This document shows, piece after piece, positions 60,552 to 64,000 of a stretch of DNA of 64,000 nucleotides. Positions within the stretch are counted from its first letter, which is position 1. The number at the start of each line of letters is the position of its first letter. Under the pieces are notes generated by a model, which saw only the letters and a program-made list of their open reading frames with translations, made no database searches and was not told where the DNA came from. The stretch is taken from NCBI GenBank assembly GCA_945928575.1, contig CAMENP010000014.1, positions 1-64,000 of the forward strand, given 5' to 3'. The position numbers were made by a program, and so were the translations under genes. The DNA is from an uncultured Butyrivibrio sp. GTDB taxonomy: Bacteria > Bacillota > Clostridia > Lachnospirales > Lachnospiraceae.

Positions 60552-61893
60552 AATATCCTTTTTTCTTAAACTTAACCATATATATCATATATGTTATAAA
60601 CAACGGCACCATGGCGCTTACCCACGCTATAGGTCCTGCCAGACACACACCCTTAAATCCTATGATATCCGGAAGTGTAAACGATGCTATTGTTCTTGCT
60701 ACGAGTTCAAATACCCCTGCCATAAGCGGCATAAAAGTCTTACCCATTGCCTGAAGCGCATTTCTGAACACAAATATCAGGAATAACGGTATAAAAAATA
60801 TGATTACCGTATTCAGATATATCATTGATGAATCAAGCGTTACCGGATTACGTCCCTTAATAAACAATCCGCAGATGTCTCTTCCGAAGAAAAATATAAC
60901 AGCCATCGCAAAAACAGCGGCGCCTATTGTTACAAAGCTCCATGCGCGCACGCCTTTTTTAATTCTGTCATATCTTCCGGCTCCTATATTCTGTCCTACA
61001 AAATTCGCCGTAGTCACACCGCTTGCTCCCGCGATCTGGGTTACTAGCTGCTCAGTCTTGCTTGCCGCAGTGTACGCCGCAATTCGTGTCGCGCCGAATT
61101 TATTGATTGCGCCCTGTAATACGATTGTGCCGATAGCGGTAATCGAAAACTGGAACGCCATAGGGAGTCCTATTGTTAAGTGTGTCCTGATAACAGAGCC
61201 GTTTATATGTATATCAGCCTTGGTTATCCTTAAGATCGGGAATTTAATTATCATATATACAATACATGCCACACCCGATATGAACTGTGCGATTACCGTT
61301 GCCAATGCTGCTCCGAATACTCCCATCTTAAGCACGACAATAAAGAACAGATCCATTCCTATATTAAGCACAGCTGACACCATAAGAAAATACAACGGTG
61401 TCTTACTGTCTCCCACCGCCCTTAATATGCACGATGCCGCATTATATAACATCGGCGCAAGAATTCCTGCGTAAATGGTAAGAATGTATTTTTGTGCATC
61501 ATCTATGATATCATCAGGCGTATTGATAAGTCTTAACATCGGCTTGGAAAAAATCATCGCAAGCGCTGTTATGATAATCGTTATTAAACCCCACAAAAAA
61601 ACAGCATTGAAAACCGAATTACGCATACCGTCATAATCCTTAGCTCCAAAACGCTGTGATACATGGACTGCAAAACCGCTCGTTATTCCTACAACGAAAC
61701 CGTTTACAAGAAAATACATTGAACCGGTGGTTCCTACCGCCGCAAGGGCATTCTCACCGAGTTTCTGTCCGACTATTATTGTGTCGGCAAAATTATAAAT
61801 CTGCTGGCAGATATTACCGGCCAGCACCGGAAGCGCATACAAAAGCATAAGCTTTATCGGGCTTCCGGTCGTTAAATCTTTAACTTTGGCCAT
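60532..61893 (-). CDS. MATE family efflux transporter
   Basis: A 453-residue transporter with twelve transmembrane segments in two halves: QQIYNFADTIIVGQKLG opens the first, and the second carries GVTTANFVGQNIGAGRYDRIKKG. The layout belongs to the DinF/NorM-type Na+ or H+ coupled drug exporters in Clostridia. It lies 2 bases after the end of argS, so it is probably co-transcribed with it. Substrate unknown. Confidence 0.92.
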   Translation of the reverse strand: MAKVKDLTTGSPIKLMLLYALPVLAGNICQQIYNFADTIIVGQKLGENALAAVGTTGSMYFLVNGFVVGITSGFAVHVSQRFGAKDYDGMRNSVFNAVFLWGLITIIITALAMIFSKPMLRLINTPDDIIDDAQKYILTIYAGILAPMLYNAASCILRAVGDSKTPLYFLMVSAVLNIGMDLFFIVVLKMGVFGAALATVIAQFISGVACIVYMIIKFPILRITKADIHINGSVIRTHLTIGLPMAFQFSITAIGTIVLQGAINKFGATRIAAYTAASKTEQLVTQIAGASGVTTANFVGQNIGAGRYDRIKKGVRAWSFVTIGAAVFAMAVIFFFGRDICGLFIKGRNPVTLDSSMIYLNTVIIFFIPLFLIFVFRNALQAMGKTFMPLMAGVFELVARTIASFTLPDIIGFKGVCLAGPIAWVSAMVPLFITYMIYMVKFKKKGYFKARED

Positions 61894-61895
61894 TT

Positions 61896-63662
61896 TTACA
61901 TTCTCTCCGGTGCTTCAATTCCAAGCAGGTCAATACATGTGACGAGCACATCCTTAGTGAGATCGATAAGTGCTATATAACTCTTCTTTCTATTCTCATC
62001 CGGCTCTGCGAGGATTTTGGTTTCATGATAAAAATGATTAAACGCATTGGACAGATCATACACAAACTTGCATATTTTGTGCGGTGCCCTGTCAACATAC
62101 GCATTTTCGATAACTTCACTCAACCCGGTAAGTTCAAGCATAAGTGTTCTCTCACTGTCGCCTTCCGGATTGCCGATTGCACAGTCTGCGGCATTACCGC
62201 CCTCTGCCTCATATTTCTTAAGAATCGACTTGATCCTTACTATTGTGTAAAGTATATACGGACCTGTGTCACCTTCAAATGATGTGAACCTGTCTATGTC
62301 AAAAACATAATCCTTGGATGCCTGATTGGACAAGTCGCCGTATTTCAGTGCTGCAAGTCCTACTATCCTTGCGGTCTCGCGGGCTTCCTCTTCTGATGTG
62401 GATCTGTTCTCCATTATCTTGGCGTATACTGCATCATTGATTTCTTTGATAAGATACTCAAGACGAAGCACACCACCCTGCCTTGTCTTAAAAGGCTTTC
62501 CGTCGCTTCCGTTCATTGTTCCGAAACCGATAAAATCAAGAATTGTGTCCTTTCTTACGATTCCTGCTTTACGTGCCACACGGAAAAACTGCGTATAATG
62601 TAAATCCTGTCTCTTGTCGGCAAGATAAATATATGCCTTTGGAGCATATATTTTCTCACGCTCAATAAGTGTGGCAAGATCCGATGTCTCATAGTTGGCT
62701 GCGCCGTCTGATTTGCGGACTATACACGGAGGAAGTTCTTTCGTATCACCTTCTTCGGCTATATCAACGACTATTGCTCCCTGGCTTTCGTGTGCAATGC
62801 CGCGCTTAATAAGGTCATCCACCATATCGGGGATGTACGGCTGTGCGTCACTTTCGCCCTTCCACAGATCAAAGCTTACATTGAGGTTGCCGTAATTTTT
62901 CTTAAGATCGGCAACCGAAACATTAATGATGTGATGCCACAATGCCGTGTATCCTCTGTCGCCGTTCTGCAATTCAACAGTTGCCTGCTGCGCAGCTTTT
63001 TTGAATTCTTCATCCTCTTTGGACTTACCGCTTGCGCAAGGATATATCTCTTCAAGTTCAGATATTGTAAACGGTGCTTCAGCCGGATATTCTCCCGTAT
63101 AATTCTTATCAAAATAAGGAAGTTCCGGCTTACGGCTCTTAAGCTCCACAATTATAAGTCCCATCTGGAGACCCCAGTCTCCGAGATGTACATCACTTAC
63201 GGTTTTGTATCCGTTAAAAGCCGATATTCTCTTAAGGCTTTCTCCGATTATAGCAGAACGGAGATGTCCGATATGAAGCGGTTTGGCAACATTGGCTCCG
63301 CCGTAATCAAGAAAAATCGTCTCGTTCTTCGGAGCGCAGTCACATCCGAATTTCTCTTCGGACGCCATCTGCTTAACATAATTACCGATAAAATCATCGC
63401 TTAACACGATATTGATAAATCCCGGTTTAACACATTCAATGCTCTTGAATGTGTTATTTCCCGCAAGTTTGGCCACAACCTCATCACCTATCATAAAAGG
63501 TGCCTTGGAGTATGCTTTGGCCGCTGCCATCGCGCCGTTACACTGATACTGACACAGATCCGGACGGTTTGAAACATTGGTTTTACCGTATTTGGCATCA
63601 TATCCGCATGATACGAACGCGTCGCTTATTATATTTGATATTTGTTCTAAAATCTTAGTCAT
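61896..63662 (-). CDS. argS: Arginyl-tRNA synthetase
   Basis: A 588-residue class I synthetase that charges tRNA-Arg. The N-terminal Add-1 domain (about 1-105) precedes HIGH in AKPLHIGHLRSAIIGE. The KMSKS-like loop is the DGKPFKTRQGG segment used by this ArgRS group. The C-terminal helical anticodon-binding domain contains NHFYHETKIL. The ATG at 63662 has only a modest GGTGA site. It lies 13 bases from the end of carB; they are likely co-transcribed. Confidence 0.95.
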   Translation of the reverse strand: MTKILEQISNIISDAFVSCGYDAKYGKTNVSNRPDLCQYQCNGAMAAAKAYSKAPFMIGDEVVAKLAGNNTFKSIECVKPGFINIVLSDDFIGNYVKQMASEEKFGCDCAPKNETIFLDYGGANVAKPLHIGHLRSAIIGESLKRISAFNGYKTVSDVHLGDWGLQMGLIIVELKSRKPELPYFDKNYTGEYPAEAPFTISELEEIYPCASGKSKEDEEFKKAAQQATVELQNGDRGYTALWHHIINVSVADLKKNYGNLNVSFDLWKGESDAQPYIPDMVDDLIKRGIAHESQGAIVVDIAEEGDTKELPPCIVRKSDGAANYETSDLATLIEREKIYAPKAYIYLADKRQDLHYTQFFRVARKAGIVRKDTILDFIGFGTMNGSDGKPFKTRQGGVLRLEYLIKEINDAVYAKIMENRSTSEEEARETARIVGLAALKYGDLSNQASKDYVFDIDRFTSFEGDTGPYILYTIVRIKSILKKYEAEGGNAADCAIGNPEGDSERTLMLELTGLSEVIENAYVDRAPHKICKFVYDLSNAFNHFYHETKILAEPDENRKKSYIALIDLTKDVLVTCIDLLGIEAPERM

Positions 63663-63675
63663 ACAATCACCATTA

Positions 63676-64000
63676 CTAAATTGTCGCAATATCAATAGGT
63701 GTAGTGTGCTGTTCTCCGGCACTCTCAAGGCTTGTCAAAAGAGCATTGGCCGTATCGATTGATGTGAGAACATTGACACCTGTCTCAATCGCATGTCTTC
63801 TGATTATGAAACCGTCATGGCTTCTCTCAATTCCGTTAGCCGGAATATCTATTACAAGGTCAATCTTATGTCCGAGAATGAGATCAAGCAGTGTAGGCGA
63901 CTCCTGCTCTACTTTGTTGACCCTTATCGCCTCAACGCCGTTATCGTTAAGGAACTTAGCTGTTCCCCATGTTGCATATATTGTATAACCGAGGGCAGCA
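63676..64000 (-). CDS. carB: Carbamoyl-phosphate synthase large subunit, C-terminal fragment
   Basis: The reading frame enters the window from the right and ends at TAG (63676-63678), showing the last 108 or so residues. They form an MGS-like allosteric domain: ATWGTAKFL, then VEAIRVNKVEQ, and DLILGHKIDLVIDIPANG, the pattern of the CarB C-terminus, where UMP and ornithine regulators bind. The residue count fits the end of the usual 1,070-residue subunit. It lies 13 bases upstream of argS. The rest is outside the window. Confidence 0.88.
   Translation of the reverse strand, partial: AALGYTIYATWGTAKFLNDNGVEAIRVNKVEQESPTLLDLILGHKIDLVIDIPANGIERSHDGFIIRRHAIETGVNVLTSIDTANALLTSLESAGEQHTTPIDIATI

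Overview
The window looks like a chromosomal core segment of an anaerobic, spore-forming Firmicute, most likely class Clostridia, family Lachnospiraceae. Support: an alpha/beta-type small acid-soluble spore protein; Firmicutes gene orders (tig-clpP-clpX-lon-engB, rpmE near prfA-prmC, groES-groEL behind a CIRCE element); a tyrosine T-box and a TPP riboswitch; strong AGGAGG-type ribosome binding sites and TTGACA/TATAAT promoters; and families common in that group (DUF4364, DUF4358, DUF1385, DUF2225, DUF6062). No rRNA, tRNA, CRISPR array, prophage or intact transposon was seen. The only mobile trace is a transposase C-terminus at the left edge.

Layout. 1-2 kb: transposase remnant and a two-gene ABC exporter. 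2-6.1 kb (minus): metal-binding HMA protein, SH3/NlpC-P60 peptidase, a membrane protein, hisC and a second class I aminotransferase. 6.2-8.2 kb: membrane-anchored PIG-L deacetylase facing a YgjP-type metallopeptidase. 8.3-18.1 kb (minus): rho, then two SGNH hydrolases, a DUF4358 protein, an MBOAT acyltransferase and a DHHW protein (probably a cell-surface O-acylation module), then rpmE, DUF1385, prmC and prfA. 18.4-21 kb (plus): malic enzyme, radical SAM protein, DUF4364 regulator. 21-27.3 kb (minus): protein quality control (tig, clpP, clpX, lon) plus engB. 27.5-30.5 kb (plus): three-gene ABC-2 exporter. 30.6-35.4 kb: spore protein, DJ-1 protein, CYTH protein, a LytS-like kinase with a SARP-like response regulator, purA. 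35.6-37.6 kb: groESL with CIRCE. 37.7-41.3 kb: OGG1-type glycosylase, small acidic membrane protein, MocR regulator divergent from a Cys-rich DUF6062 gene. 41.3-46 kb (minus): glnS, DUF2225, LTA-synthase-like enzyme. 46.2-47.8 kb: T-box-controlled tyrS. 47.8-49.2 kb: a three-gene cassette of uncharacterised small proteins. 49.3-51.4 kb: AgrA/AgrC-like two-component system. 51.4-56.7 kb (minus): a cytidylate-kinase-like protein with a heterodimeric ABC exporter, then aroB. 56.75-60.55 kb (plus): TPP-riboswitch operon for thiamine-precursor uptake ending in a phosphopantetheinyl transferase. 60.5-64 kb (minus): carB (partial), argS, MATE transporter.

Regulation is unusually readable. Most transcription units have a consensus -35/-10 pair with 16-18 bp spacing and many end in clear intrinsic terminators. 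Several signals go beyond routine annotation: a promoter -10 inside the loop of the purA terminator that appears to feed the two-component operon; an inverted repeat that could be the MocR operator; a perfect 16-bp palindrome in the exporter promoter; and a hairpin at the predicted 5' end of the spore-protein mRNA.

No new defence system or mobile element was found. The best candidates for something undescribed are the rho-embedded surface O-acylation module, the MocR-DUF6062 pair, the phosphopantetheinyl transferase under TPP control, and the small TM2-containing cassette.
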